This document shows positions 1 through 8,560 of a stretch of 64,000 nt of DNA, piece after piece. Made by a program: the position numbers and the translations under genes. Below the pieces are notes generated by a model. It searched no databases. It worked only from the letters and a program-made list of their open reading frames with translations, and had not been told where the DNA came from. Within the stretch, counting starts at the first letter, position 1. Each line of letters starts with the position of its first letter. Source of the DNA: Streptomyces sp. CNH099 (GTDB taxonomy: Bacteria > Actinomycetota > Actinomycetes > Streptomycetales > Streptomycetaceae); assembly GCA_000514715.1 (NCBI GenBank), contig AZWL01000001.1:496186-560185 (forward strand), read 5' to 3'.

Positions 1-927
1 GGCCGCGAGCTGCCCCGGGGTGAGCCGCGCCGGGAAGCGGTGGCCCTTGTGGACGCCGCCGGCGGTCAGCGCCTCCTTGACGAAGTCGAAGCGCACCGAG
101 CCGTCCCGGCCCACGGTGAGGTGGTAGTTGAGGTCGGCGGACTTGTCGGCCCACACCTCGACGACCACGGCGAGCCGGTCGTCCCCGGTACGTTCGGCGC
201 GCCGCCGCACCATCCGCACGAGCTGTTCCAGCCGCCGCGCGCGGTCGGCGACCACGATGCCCTTGCCGGAGACGCCGTACGCGTCCTTCACGCCGACGAC
301 GGCGCCGTCCGCGATCCGGGCCGCGGCCTTCTCCACGACCGCTTCGAACTCCGCTACCGACTCGCACTCCCAGCCCTCGGCCAGCGGCACCCCCAGCTCG
401 GCGGTGACGCGGCGGCTGTAGACCTTGCTGTTGACCCGCTTCGCGAGCGCCGCGGGCGGCAGCGCCGCGGCGAGCCCGGACCGCCGGCACAGCTCCTTCT
501 CGGCGGCGGAGATCCCGTGCGGCAGCAGCCGCACGCCGGCGGCGCCGAGCGGGCGCAGCCGGGCGAGCAGCGCGGGCGAGTCCAGCGCCTCCGCCGTGAC
601 CGGTACGGCGGGCCGGCAGCGGTCGGTGACCTGCACGTGCGGCAGGTCGAGGCCGAGGCCGCGCAGGTAGTCGAGATGGCCGGGGTCGGGCGCGGACTTG
701 AGGACCACGTGGTCGTCCGCGCCGCCGAGCAGCAGCGCGAACTCGTCCATGCGCGCGACGACCGCGGAGGGCGCGTCGTCCCCGACGGCAGGCACGCCGG
801 GCTCGCCGCGCGCCCAGTCGCGCTCGACCTCGATGTTGCCGAGCAGCACGAGCGGCGCCCCCGGGTCGCCGGTGCAGGCGCGCCGGACTCCGCTCATGAA
901 GTCCCCGGCGGGCGGGCTGCCGGTCAT
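1..927 (-). CDS. preATP-grasp/ATP-grasp carboxylate-amine ligase, partial
   Basis: The first 309 codons are present and the gene runs off the left edge. The N-terminus (VLLGNIEVERDWA) is the usual opening of preATP-grasp ligases related to PGM1. The ATP-grasp core follows: the lid/ATP-lysine segment KRVNSKVYSRRVTAELGVP, then GVKDAYGVSGKGIVV, then VVVEVWADKSADLNYHL. The family activates a carboxylate as acyl-phosphate and joins it to an amine or a carrier-protein thiol; the substrate cannot be read from the sequence. ATG at 927 was chosen because GAAGGGGGA lies a few bases upstream. The 5' leader consists largely of a 12-bp tandem repeat. The gene follows the KAS III gene by 101 bp in the same direction and is probably the next gene of the synthase operon. 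Its C-terminal metal-binding residues are outside the window. Confidence 0.85.
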   Translation of the reverse strand, partial: MTGSPPAGDFMSGVRRACTGDPGAPLVLLGNIEVERDWARGEPGVPAVGDDAPSAVVARMDEFALLLGGADDHVVLKSAPDPGHLDYLRGLGLDLPHVQVTDRCRPAVPVTAEALDSPALLARLRPLGAAGVRLLPHGISAAEKELCRRSGLAAALPPAALAKRVNSKVYSRRVTAELGVPLAEGWECESVAEFEAVVEKAAARIADGAVVGVKDAYGVSGKGIVVADRARRLEQLVRMVRRRAERTGDDRLAVVVEVWADKSADLNYHLTVGRDGSVRFDFVKEALTAGGVHKGHRFPARLTPGQLAA

Positions 928-940
928 GTGGTCCCCCTTC

Positions 941-1000
941 TTCTGGCGTTTCTTCTGGCGTTCCTTCTGGCGTTCCTTCTGGCGTTCCTTCTGGCGTTCG
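941..1000. repeat. 12-bp tandem repeat (5 copies) in the ATP-grasp gene leader
   Basis: TTCTGGCGTTCC (plus strand) occurs five times head to tail, the first copy ending TC instead of CC. On the coding (minus) strand each unit reads GGAACGCCAGAA, so the junctions give repeated AGAAGGAA, a Shine-Dalgarno-like string. The array lies between the KAS III stop and the ligase ATG. In the ligase frame it would read as repeated Glu-Arg-Gln-Lys, but no start codon lies in or near it in that frame. Confidence 0.95.
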
Positions 1001-1028
1001 TGGCGGTGGTGTGCGCGGGCGCCCGGCG

Positions 1029-1958
1029 TCAGTGGCGGAACACCGCGGCCGCGAAGGTGGCGCCGAGCCCCACCGCGGCCATCAGGTAGCAGTCGCCCCT
1101 GCGCAGCCGGCCGGCGTCGCGCAGGGTCACGTAGTTGATGAAGGAGTCGGCGCCGAAGCAGTGCCCGAGCGCGGCGACGTTGTCGAGGCAGATGCGCGAG
1201 CGCGGGACGTCCAGCAGCTGCGCGGCCTTCGCCCAGGAGATGCGGTTGACGTTGTGCGGCAGGATCCACGCCAGGTCCTCGGTGCCGATCCCGGCGGCGG
1301 CCGTCGCCTCGCGGATCACGGCCGTCAGCCGCTTCGCGTAGCGCCGCTCGAACTCCTCGCCGCGCGGCGGCGGGAGCTTCACGTCGTGGTACTCGCCGTA
1401 TGTGCGGGTGACGTAGCTGCGCAGCACGTCGTCGCCGCCGCCGGCGGACACCAGGCAGGCGGCCGACGACTCGCCCATCACGGTGGTGCCGGGGATGAGC
1501 TGGGCGGTGGGCCAGTCGGCCTTCTCCCCGGCGACGACGAGCGCCAGCGCGTCGGGGTCGCCGTCCTCGGCAAGCAGCCGCCCGGCCAGGTCCACGGCGG
1601 CGAGCCCGGAGGAGCACGCCTGCTGGGTGACGGTGAACACGGCGGCGTGCCCGAGGCCGAGTTCGTCGGCCGCGTCGTGCACGGGGTTCCGCGAGGCACG
1701 CGAGCCGATGGGGATGGTGCGGGCGCTGACGACGTAGGCGACGCGGTGCTCGTTGCCCCTGAGGGCGGTCAGCTCGCGGCCGGCGGCCACGGTCAGCTCG
1801 CGCAGTCCGGCGCCGGGCGCCATCCGGACGTCGCGGAGCCCGAAGTAGCGGTGGAACAGGGCGAGGTCGCGGTCGCCGACGCCGAGGCGGGGGGCGAGGT
1901 CGGCGATGGCCACCGGCACGGGCGCGACGTGGGCGGCGACGTCGTACAGCGCGGTCAC
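1029..1958 (-). CDS. KAS III-like beta-ketoacyl-ACP synthase with altered triad
   Basis: 309 residues, thiolase fold of the FabH/KAS III type. The nucleophile is Cys115 (TQQACSSG) and the second catalytic residue His235 (LPHNVN). The third position, normally Asn in a GN motif, reads GHCFGAD, so His266 replaces Asn. The GTG start at 1958 has an excellent GGAAGGAG upstream and overlaps the stop of the megasynthase by four bases, indicating translational coupling. KAS III enzymes load a starter acyl group onto an ACP, while relatives act as acyltransferases or esterases; the altered triad leaves either open. Position in the operon suggests starter loading or product release for the adjacent PUFA-like synthase (inference). 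Confidence 0.88.
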   Translation of the reverse strand: MTALYDVAAHVAPVPVAIADLAPRLGVGDRDLALFHRYFGLRDVRMAPGAGLRELTVAAGRELTALRGNEHRVAYVVSARTIPIGSRASRNPVHDAADELGLGHAAVFTVTQQACSSGLAAVDLAGRLLAEDGDPDALALVVAGEKADWPTAQLIPGTTVMGESSAACLVSAGGGDDVLRSYVTRTYGEYHDVKLPPPRGEEFERRYAKRLTAVIREATAAAGIGTEDLAWILPHNVNRISWAKAAQLLDVPRSRICLDNVAALGHCFGADSFINYVTLRDAGRLRRGDCYLMAAVGLGATFAAAVFRH

Positions 1959-4900
1959 GTCGCGCTCCTTCCGGCGGCGGTACGGGCGGCGAACTGCGCC
2001 GCGGTCCGTTTGTCGCGGGTGGTGAGGCCGGTGACCGTGAACAGGGCCCGGCCGCCGGCGCCGACCGCCGCGCAGCGGGACACCGTCCCGTCGGGCGCGG
2101 CCCGGTGGCGCAGGTCCACCGGTGCGGGGGCCTCGGCGAGCACGGCGTCGTTGCCGGGGGCGTGGAGGTCGAGCCGGTCGATGCGGACGGGCACCGGGAC
2201 GGGCGCGTCGTCGCCGTCCCCGGCGGTGGCGGCGGTCGACCGGAGCAGGCTGTCCACGGCCAGCGCGGGGAGGAGGAAGTCCCGTACGGGACCGAGGTGT
2301 CCGGGCGGCGGCAGGTGCAGCCGGGCCGAGCCGCCGGCGGGGTGCGTGCGCAGCTCGCGGAGCGAGTCGAACATCCCGCCGAGCCGGACCGGGGAGCCGG
2401 GGAGCGCGTAGGCGTCCCGGGCGGGGGTGCCCGGGTCGGGGCCGGCTGCGGCTTCGGGTCCGGCATCGGCTCCGGACCCGGCTTCGGCGGACCGGGCGGC
2501 GTACGAACCGTCGAGGAGCACTGTCATCCGGCAGTGCTCCAGCGCCGGGACCGGGCCCCGCGGCGGGCCGGCGATCACCACGGCGACCCGGCCGGGCTCC
2601 GCCGCGCGCGCGGTGACCAGGAGCCGCCGCGGCCACCGCTCCTCCGCCGCACGCACGAACCGCGAGAACACGGCGTCGAGGACCGCGACCGGCCGCCCCT
2701 CCCCCACCGCGGCGGCGGCCTCGGCGGCGATCTCCATGAGGAACGTGCCGGGCAGCGTGGGCCGTTCGTCGACCCGGTGGTCGCGCACGTAGCCGTGGTC
2801 GTCCAGGCCGAGCCGCACCTCCCAGACGGTGCCGCCGCCCTCGGCGGGCTCTCCCGGCCCGCGGACGAACGCGCCCGCGGGGGCGGGCTGCCGGGCCCCG
2901 GCGGCGCGCAGCCCCGGGGCCGTGGCACCGAGCATGCGCCACTCGGTCTCGCCGAGCCACACCGAGGTCAGCGGGTCGCGGCGGCGGTGCAGCAGCTCGG
3001 TGCGGAAGTAGCGGCGGCCGAGGGCGTCGTCGAGGTGGGTGAAGTTGTCCTCGCGGGCGAGGTAGGCGTCCCGGACCTGGGTGTGCGTCACCATCCCGCT
3101 CTCGGTCCACAGCCCGGAGACGGGGGCGTGCACGTCGGCGCCGGCAGCGGCGCGCGCGTGGGCGGCGGCGTGGGTGAGGAACTCGTTGGCGGAGATGTAG
3201 TCGGCCTCGCCGGGGCGTGCCACGACGGTGGTGACCGAGCTGATCGCCACCCACAGTGCGGGGTCGTGGGAGGCGAACGCGGCGCGGAGGCCCAGCCAGC
3301 CGCGCACCTTGACGTCCCGTACGGCGCGGAACTCCGCCGGCGTCTTGCGGCGCAGCGCGGTGGCCCGCTCGACGCCGGCGCCGTGCACGACGACGTCGGC
3401 GCCGCCGGCCGCGGCGACCTCGGCGGCGACGGCCCGCAGCGCGGCCGGGTCGAGCACGTCGCACCGCCGGTAGTGCACGCGGTCGGCGCCGTAGCGGGCG
3501 GCGAGCCGGCCGAGGGTGCGGGCCCGCTCGGCGTCCTGCAGCGCGCGGTCGTAGCGCCGGTTCAGCTCGGCGAGCCTGGCGCCGGGGTGCTCGGCCAGCA
3601 GCCGCCGCAGGGCGGTGGGCCGGTCGGCGGGCGGCGGCGCGGCGGGGCCGTCGTCGGGTGCGGGTCCGGAGCCGAGGAGCCAGATCGCGGCGGGGCGGGT
3701 CAGCCCGGCGAGCTGGTCGACGAGTTCGGCGGTGATGCCCCGTCCGCCGCCGGTCGCGACGACGACGGGGACCCGGGGCAGCGGGACGGGCGGCCGGTGG
3801 TCGTCCGGGGCGGCGGGGGTGAGCACGGGTTCGGCGCGTACGCCGCGGCGGTGGTGGGCGACGGCGAGGTGCCGGTCCACGGCGGACTCCCGGGCCAGCA
3901 GGTCGAGCCCGCCGGCGAAGTCGCCGGCGTCGGCCACGACCGCGTAGACGAGCCCGCCGGGCAGGTCGGCGGCGAGGGCCCGGACGAGGCCGGTGAAGAG
4001 CCCGGTGGCGGGCGCGGGCGCGGGGACGCCGGGGTCGAGGACGAGCGCGGCGAAGGACCCGCGGGCGTCGAGGGCGTCGGCGAGCAGGTGCGCGGCGCTG
4101 AACGCCAGCTCGTGCAGCTCCAGGGCGGCGGCGGGCACAACGGCGTCCCCGGCGGCGACGGGCGCCGTGCGGGCCGCGGGACCCGCCCCGCCGCCGGCGG
4201 TGCCCGCGGTGGGCTCGGGCGCGCGCCCCGGCTCCGGAGCCGCCGGGGCGTGGGTGGTGTCGAAGAGGACGCGTACGTGGCGGAGGTCCCGCTCCGCCAG
4301 GACGGCGGGCAGGTCGTCCGCGGTGTCGAGGACGTGCACGCCCGGCGCGGCGCCCGCGCGCGCCGCACGCGGGACCGCGGCGACGCAGCCGGGCGGCAGC
4401 GGGACGCCGGCGAGCCCGGCGGGGGCGTTCGTCAGCACCAGGGTGTCGGGCGGCAGCGCGGGCAGCGGGGCGCGGACCCCGGGGCGGTCCAGCCGCTTCA
4501 GGTGCAGGACGTGCGGGCGGAGTTCGCCGAGCCGGTCCGGTGCTCGCGGCGCCTCGGGCGCGTAGGCGAGCGCGGGGGTGCCGGGCGCCGCCGGGGTCAG
4601 CGCGGCCGCCGCGTCGTTCGCGCGGACGGCACGGTGCAGGGCGAGGAGCCCCTCGGCGGCGTGGAAGTACGGCCGCGCGCCCGCCGCGCCCGCCGCGTCC
4701 ACCGCGTCCGGTGCGCGAACCGCCGGCCGGTCCGCGGCGTCCGGGTCGGCGCCACGGCCTGCTTCCGCGACCGGGCGCACGGCCGGTGCGGCCCTCGTGC
4801 CCGGCCCCGCCTCCGGCGGGTCCGCCACGTCCAGCTCCCCCAGTATCCGCAGGCCGCGGGCCTCCGCCTCGCCGCGGCGCAGCAGCACCGCCGCTGCCGC

Positions 4901-7030
4901 CGCCTCCGTCGTCTCGTGTCCCGGCGGCGGCGTCACCAGCTCCGCCGCGGCCGTCGCGCCGATCACCACGGCCGCGTCCAGTTCGCCCGCCGCGAGGCGG
5001 CGGCAGGCCGCCGCCAGCGCCGCGTGGGAGGAGTCCGGGCCGGCGTCGAGCGTCATGTTGGGACCGTGCAGGTCGAGGAGCTGGGCCACCCGGGACGCGA
5101 TGACGTTGGGCATCAGCCCCGGCAGCGAGTCGCTGTTGCTCTCCGGCGCCAGCGCCCGTACGCCCGCGGTCAGCGCGGCCACGTCGACGTCGGCCCCCGC
5201 CCGGGCGGCGATGTCGTCCAGGTACGCGCGCATGGTGCACGCCTGCGCCTGCCGCACCTGGCCGCTGTGCCCGACGAACACGCCCGTGCGCGCCAGGAGT
5301 CCGGCGTCCGCCCCGTCCCACGCCTCCCGCAGCGCCAGCGCGCACGTCAGGGCCATCAGCTGGCTGCGGTCCAGCCGCTCCAGCACCGCCGGTGGCAACC
5401 GCACCTCCAGCGGCGCCGGCGCCGGGAACGACGCGCCGAAGACGCGGCCGGCCGGCGGCTCCAGGGCGGTCGTCGCGACGACCACGACCGGCTCCGGGCC
5501 GGCGGCCGCGGCCGCCGCGGGGGCCGCCGGCCCCGGGCGGTCGCTGACGACGAGGTGGGCGTTGGTGCCGCCGAACCCCATCGCCGAGACTCCCGCGGTA
5601 CGGGCCCGGCCGCCCGGCGACGGCGGCCACGGCAGGGTCCGTACGGGCACGGTGGCGGCGCCCGCGAGCGGCTCGGTGTAGAGGTGCTGGGCGGGGATCG
5701 CCTCGTGGCGCAGCGCGAGCAGCGCGTGGATGACGTTCACGGCGCCGGCGGCCCAGCCGGTGTGCCCGATCAGGGACTTGTTCGACGTCAGCGTCCACCG
5801 CCGGCCGGGCGCGGCGGCGGCCAGCGCCTGCAGCTCCGCCTGGTCGCCGGCGGCGGTGCCGGTGGCGTGGGCGACGATCCAGTCGACGTCGTCGGGGGCG
5901 ACGCCGGCCGCCGCCCAGGCCCGTTCGAGGGCGATCCGCTGGCCGGCGGGGTTCGGCGCGTACACGGCCTTGCCGCGGCCGTCGGAGGAGCCGCCGAAGC
6001 CGCGGACGAAGCCGAGGACCGGGTCGCCGTCCGCCAGGGCGCGCGCGTACGTCTTGAGCGCGACGACGGCGGCGCCGTCGGCGAAGAGCACGCCGTCGGC
6101 GCCGCGGTCGAGCGAGCGGACGCGGTCGTCTCGGGCCAGCCCGTCGAGCTTGGCGAACAGCACCATGGTCTGGGCGTTGACGGAGTACGTGCCGCCGCAC
6201 AGCGCGACGTCGGCGCGGCCCTCGCGGAGTGCGCGCATGCCGAAGTCGAAGCTGTAGAGGGAGGAGGAGCAGGCCGTGTCGACGACGACGGTCTCCACCG
6301 GGTCGGCGAGCCCGGCCAGCGCCGCGCGCACGACACGGTACGGCGCGGTGTCGGCCGGGTCGGGCGGGCCGGCCGGGTAGAGCGCGGCCAGCGGGTCGGC
6401 GTCGGCCGCCGCGGGGCCGGCCAGCAGCCGGGCGCCGTGCCGGAGCAGGCTGTGCTCCGCGGCGTGGCCGCCGTCCGCGGTCATGCCGACCGCGGCGAAG
6501 GTCCGCGTGCCGGCGTCGACCCGGACCCCGTCGAGCGCCTGCAGGACGCTGTGGCGCAGCCACCGGCCGCTCGGTTCCCGCCCCGGCGCGCGGCCGGCGG
6601 CGAGTTCGGCGCGCAGCCGCGGGTGGGGGGTGAGGTCGTGGATGAAGCCGGAGGTGCGGGTGTACGTCTTGTCCGGCGCGGCCGGGTCCGCGGACCACAG
6701 CGCGTCGATGTCCATCCGCTCCCCGGGCTCGCTGAACTGCGGCACGCGGTCGCGCAGCAGGTGCCACAGCTCGTCGGGCGAGGAGGCGCCGGGCACGGCC
6801 AGGCCCATGCCCACGGCCACGATCGCGCCGGGGTCGGCGGGCCCGGACCCGGACGACTCGGCGGGGGCGGCCGCGAGCGACGGCAGCGACCCCGCGGTGC
6901 GTACGGCGGCGGGCAGCCCCTGCGCGCGCAGCGCCGCCGCGGCGGCCTCGGCGGCGGCGCGGTCGGCGGCGGCCGCCTCGACCCGGTAGCGGAGCGGGCG
7001 GGGGGCGCCGCCCTCGGTGCCGTCAGCCAT
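1955..7030 (-). CDS. PUFA-synthase-like iterative megasynthase, KS-CLF-KR-DH
   Basis: 1691 residues. KS (about 66-500) has Cys254 (DTACSSS), His388 (HATGT), Lys418 and His423 (NKSLIGHT). A second, shorter KS-like domain (about 512-800) reads DAGPDSS where the active Cys should be, so it is a chain-length-factor-like partner. A ketoreductase follows: structural half about 830-1075, NADPH motif TGGGRGIT near 1093, catalytic Ser1264/1265, Tyr1278 and Asn1282. The dehydratase hot-dog domain has His1418 (DHRVDERPTLPG) and a later Asp (LPALAVDSLL); its usual HxxxGxxxxP Gly is Glu. There is no AT, ACP or enoylreductase here; AT and ACP sit in the upstream gene, whose stop overlaps this ATG by eight bases. 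Domain content and KR sequence match PUFA/secondary-lipid synthases better than modular or enediyne PKSs. The expected product is a polyene acyl chain (inference). Confidence 0.93.
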   Translation of the reverse strand: MADGTEGGAPRPLRYRVEAAAADRAAAEAAAAALRAQGLPAAVRTAGSLPSLAAAPAESSGSGPADPGAIVAVGMGLAVPGASSPDELWHLLRDRVPQFSEPGERMDIDALWSADPAAPDKTYTRTSGFIHDLTPHPRLRAELAAGRAPGREPSGRWLRHSVLQALDGVRVDAGTRTFAAVGMTADGGHAAEHSLLRHGARLLAGPAAADADPLAALYPAGPPDPADTAPYRVVRAALAGLADPVETVVVDTACSSSLYSFDFGMRALREGRADVALCGGTYSVNAQTMVLFAKLDGLARDDRVRSLDRGADGVLFADGAAVVALKTYARALADGDPVLGFVRGFGGSSDGRGKAVYAPNPAGQRIALERAWAAAGVAPDDVDWIVAHATGTAAGDQAELQALAAAAPGRRWTLTSNKSLIGHTGWAAGAVNVIHALLALRHEAIPAQHLYTEPLAGAATVPVRTLPWPPSPGGRARTAGVSAMGFGGTNAHLVVSDRPGPAAPAAAAAAGPEPVVVVATTALEPPAGRVFGASFPAPAPLEVRLPPAVLERLDRSQLMALTCALALREAWDGADAGLLARTGVFVGHSGQVRQAQACTMRAYLDDIAARAGADVDVAALTAGVRALAPESNSDSLPGLMPNVIASRVAQLLDLHGPNMTLDAGPDSSHAALAAACRRLAAGELDAAVVIGATAAAELVTPPPGHETTEAAAAAVLLRRGEAEARGLRILGELDVADPPEAGPGTRAAPAVRPVAEAGRGADPDAADRPAVRAPDAVDAAGAAGARPYFHAAEGLLALHRAVRANDAAAALTPAAPGTPALAYAPEAPRAPDRLGELRPHVLHLKRLDRPGVRAPLPALPPDTLVLTNAPAGLAGVPLPPGCVAAVPRAARAGAAPGVHVLDTADDLPAVLAERDLRHVRVLFDTTHAPAAPEPGRAPEPTAGTAGGGAGPAARTAPVAAGDAVVPAAALELHELAFSAAHLLADALDARGSFAALVLDPGVPAPAPATGLFTGLVRALAADLPGGLVYAVVADAGDFAGGLDLLARESAVDRHLAVAHHRRGVRAEPVLTPAAPDDHRPPVPLPRVPVVVATGGGRGITAELVDQLAGLTRPAAIWLLGSGPAPDDGPAAPPPADRPTALRRLLAEHPGARLAELNRRYDRALQDAERARTLGRLAARYGADRVHYRRCDVLDPAALRAVAAEVAAAGGADVVVHGAGVERATALRRKTPAEFRAVRDVKVRGWLGLRAAFASHDPALWVAISSVTTVVARPGEADYISANEFLTHAAAHARAAAGADVHAPVSGLWTESGMVTHTQVRDAYLAREDNFTHLDDALGRRYFRTELLHRRRDPLTSVWLGETEWRMLGATAPGLRAAGARQPAPAGAFVRGPGEPAEGGGTVWEVRLGLDDHGYVRDHRVDERPTLPGTFLMEIAAEAAAAVGEGRPVAVLDAVFSRFVRAAEERWPRRLLVTARAAEPGRVAVVIAGPPRGPVPALEHCRMTVLLDGSYAARSAEAGSGADAGPEAAAGPDPGTPARDAYALPGSPVRLGGMFDSLRELRTHPAGGSARLHLPPPGHLGPVRDFLLPALAVDSLLRSTAATAGDGDDAPVPVPVRIDRLDLHAPGNDAVLAEAPAPVDLRHRAAPDGTVSRCAAVGAGGRALFTVTGLTTRDKRTAAQFAARTAAGRSAT

Positions 7031-8468
7031 CGGCCCGTACGTCCGCGGCGGTGCTGCCCGTCTCGTCGATGAGCCGGGCGAGGCCGCCGAGGGTGGACTG
7101 CAGTGCGAAGCGGGTGTCGTCGGCGACGTGGTGCAGGCCGAAGCGGTCGATCAACGTGCTGAGCACCTCCATGCGCTTGAGCGAGTCGATGCCGAGGTCG
7201 CCTTCGAGGTCGGCGTCGGGGTCCATGGCCTCGACCGGGTAGCCGAGGCGGTCGGCGTAGACCTGCTGGAGCGTGGCGAGAACGTCTCCGTCTGCCGCGG
7301 GTACGGGGGTGGGGTCCGCCCCCGAAGCGGGCTCCGTCACGCGCACCGGCGCGGGTCCGGACTCGGCGGTCGCGGGACCCGGCGCCACCGGCCCGGTCGC
7401 CGAGCCGGCGGCGGGGACGGCTCCCGCGGCGGACACGGCCGTGGGCACGGCCGGGCCGGCGGGCATCGCGGGTACCGCGGGCCCCGCGGGTACCGCACGT
7501 GCCGCGACCGGCGCCGCCGCCTGGGCGCCCGGCGTACCCGCCGTCCCCTCTGCCGTACGCCCGTCGAGCCACCGCTGCGCGGTTTCCGCGCGGCATCCCA
7601 CCGCGGGCCTCACCAGTTCGGCGAGCCCGGCGCGCCCGCACTCCACCACCGACTCCAGACCGTAGGTCTGCAGGTCGCGCAGCGCCGCGAGGAAGTCGAC
7701 GGGGCAGGTCAGCTGGGCGACCAGCGCCGCCTTGACATCGGTGTCCTCGGTGACGAGCCCGCCGAGGGCCGGCGAGTACAGCCGCCGCTTCGCCGGCCGC
7801 TCGGCGATGCCCGTGATCGCCGCCGCGAACTCGGCCTGTGCGGTGGCCAGCAGCGGGTTGTGGAACGGGTACGGCGCGGTGAGCCGGAGGGCCCGTACGC
7901 CGAGGACGTCGGCGAGCGCCGCGAGCCGGCCGAGAGCGTGCTCCGGGCCGGAGGCCACCACGTGCCGCGGGGCGTTGACGACGGCGATTCGGGCGCCGGG
8001 CAGCTCCGCGGCGGTGAGCAGCGCGGTGGCGCGGCGGGCGGGCAGGGTGAGCGCGAGCATGCCGCCGGCGTCGGCGGCGGTGTGCTCCAGGGCGCGGGCG
8101 CGGTGGGCGGCGATGCGGGCGCCGTCGGCGGGGGTGAAGCAGCCGGCGTGCGCGGCGGCGGCCATCTCGCCCATGCTGTGGCCGAGTACGACGTCGGCGG
8201 GTTCGCGCAGGTCGACCTCGCGGGCGTGGACCAGCGCGGCGGCGTAGATCGCCAGCTGGAGCGCGAACGGGTCGGTCTCGGCCAGCCGGCGGCCGTCCGC
8301 GGCGTCGGCGTCGGTGAGCAGCGGCGAGACCGGGGCGTGGCCGAACTCGGCGGCGACCGCGTCGACGACGGCCAGCAGGTCGGCGACCGGGGCGCTCACC
8401 GGCCCGGCGAACGCGCCGGGCCGGTAGGCGCCCTGGCCGGGCAGCAGCAGTGCGGTTCTCAGGTCCAT
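7023..8468 (-). CDS. Acyltransferase-ACP didomain protein
   Basis: 481 residues. The N-terminal malonyl-type acyltransferase opens LLLPGQGAY, with Ser98 in GHSMGE and a later His in PYPFHNPLL. A roughly 100-residue Ala/Pro/Gly-rich linker connects it to a single ACP whose phosphopantetheine Ser429 lies in DLGIDSLKRMEVL, very close to the LGIDSIKRVEI of PUFA-synthase ACPs. It should select the extender unit and carry the growing chain for the downstream KS-CLF-KR-DH protein, which it overlaps by eight bases (ATGGCTGA). PUFA synthases usually have several tandem ACPs; here there is one. ATG at 8468 follows a GGGGAGGCGGAG ribosome site. An Sfp-type transferase at 10.2-10.9 kb would activate the ACP. 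Confidence 0.93.
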   Translation of the reverse strand: MDLRTALLLPGQGAYRPGAFAGPVSAPVADLLAVVDAVAAEFGHAPVSPLLTDADAADGRRLAETDPFALQLAIYAAALVHAREVDLREPADVVLGHSMGEMAAAAHAGCFTPADGARIAAHRARALEHTAADAGGMLALTLPARRATALLTAAELPGARIAVVNAPRHVVASGPEHALGRLAALADVLGVRALRLTAPYPFHNPLLATAQAEFAAAITGIAERPAKRRLYSPALGGLVTEDTDVKAALVAQLTCPVDFLAALRDLQTYGLESVVECGRAGLAELVRPAVGCRAETAQRWLDGRTAEGTAGTPGAQAAAPVAARAVPAGPAVPAMPAGPAVPTAVSAAGAVPAAGSATGPVAPGPATAESGPAPVRVTEPASGADPTPVPAADGDVLATLQQVYADRLGYPVEAMDPDADLEGDLGIDSLKRMEVLSTLIDRFGLHHVADDTRFALQSTLGGLARLIDETGSTAADVRADG

Positions 8469-8560
8469 CTCCGCCTCCCCTTCGCGTGGCGTGAGAACGG
8501 GCAGCCGCGACCGCGGCCCCGGCGGCGGGGCGGGGGCGGCGCGGGCGGCCGGGTGGTGGT

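Noticed and set aside
928..1003. Extending the ATP-grasp protein upstream through the 12-bp repeat as a Glu-Arg-Gln-Lys tail
   Set aside because: No ATG, GTG or TTG start is found in that frame within the repeat or just upstream, and the ATG at 927 has a good ribosome site.
1029..6767. One long minus-strand frame that would fuse the KAS III protein to about 1600 upstream residues
   Set aside because: The upstream part is the megasynthase read in the wrong frame; the KAS III gene has its own GTG and strong ribosome site at 1958.
2105..7072. A very long plus-strand open frame (about 1650 codons) opposite the megasynthase
   Set aside because: It is the GC-rich shadow of the KS-CLF-KR-DH gene, with Arg/Gly-rich composition and no motifs.
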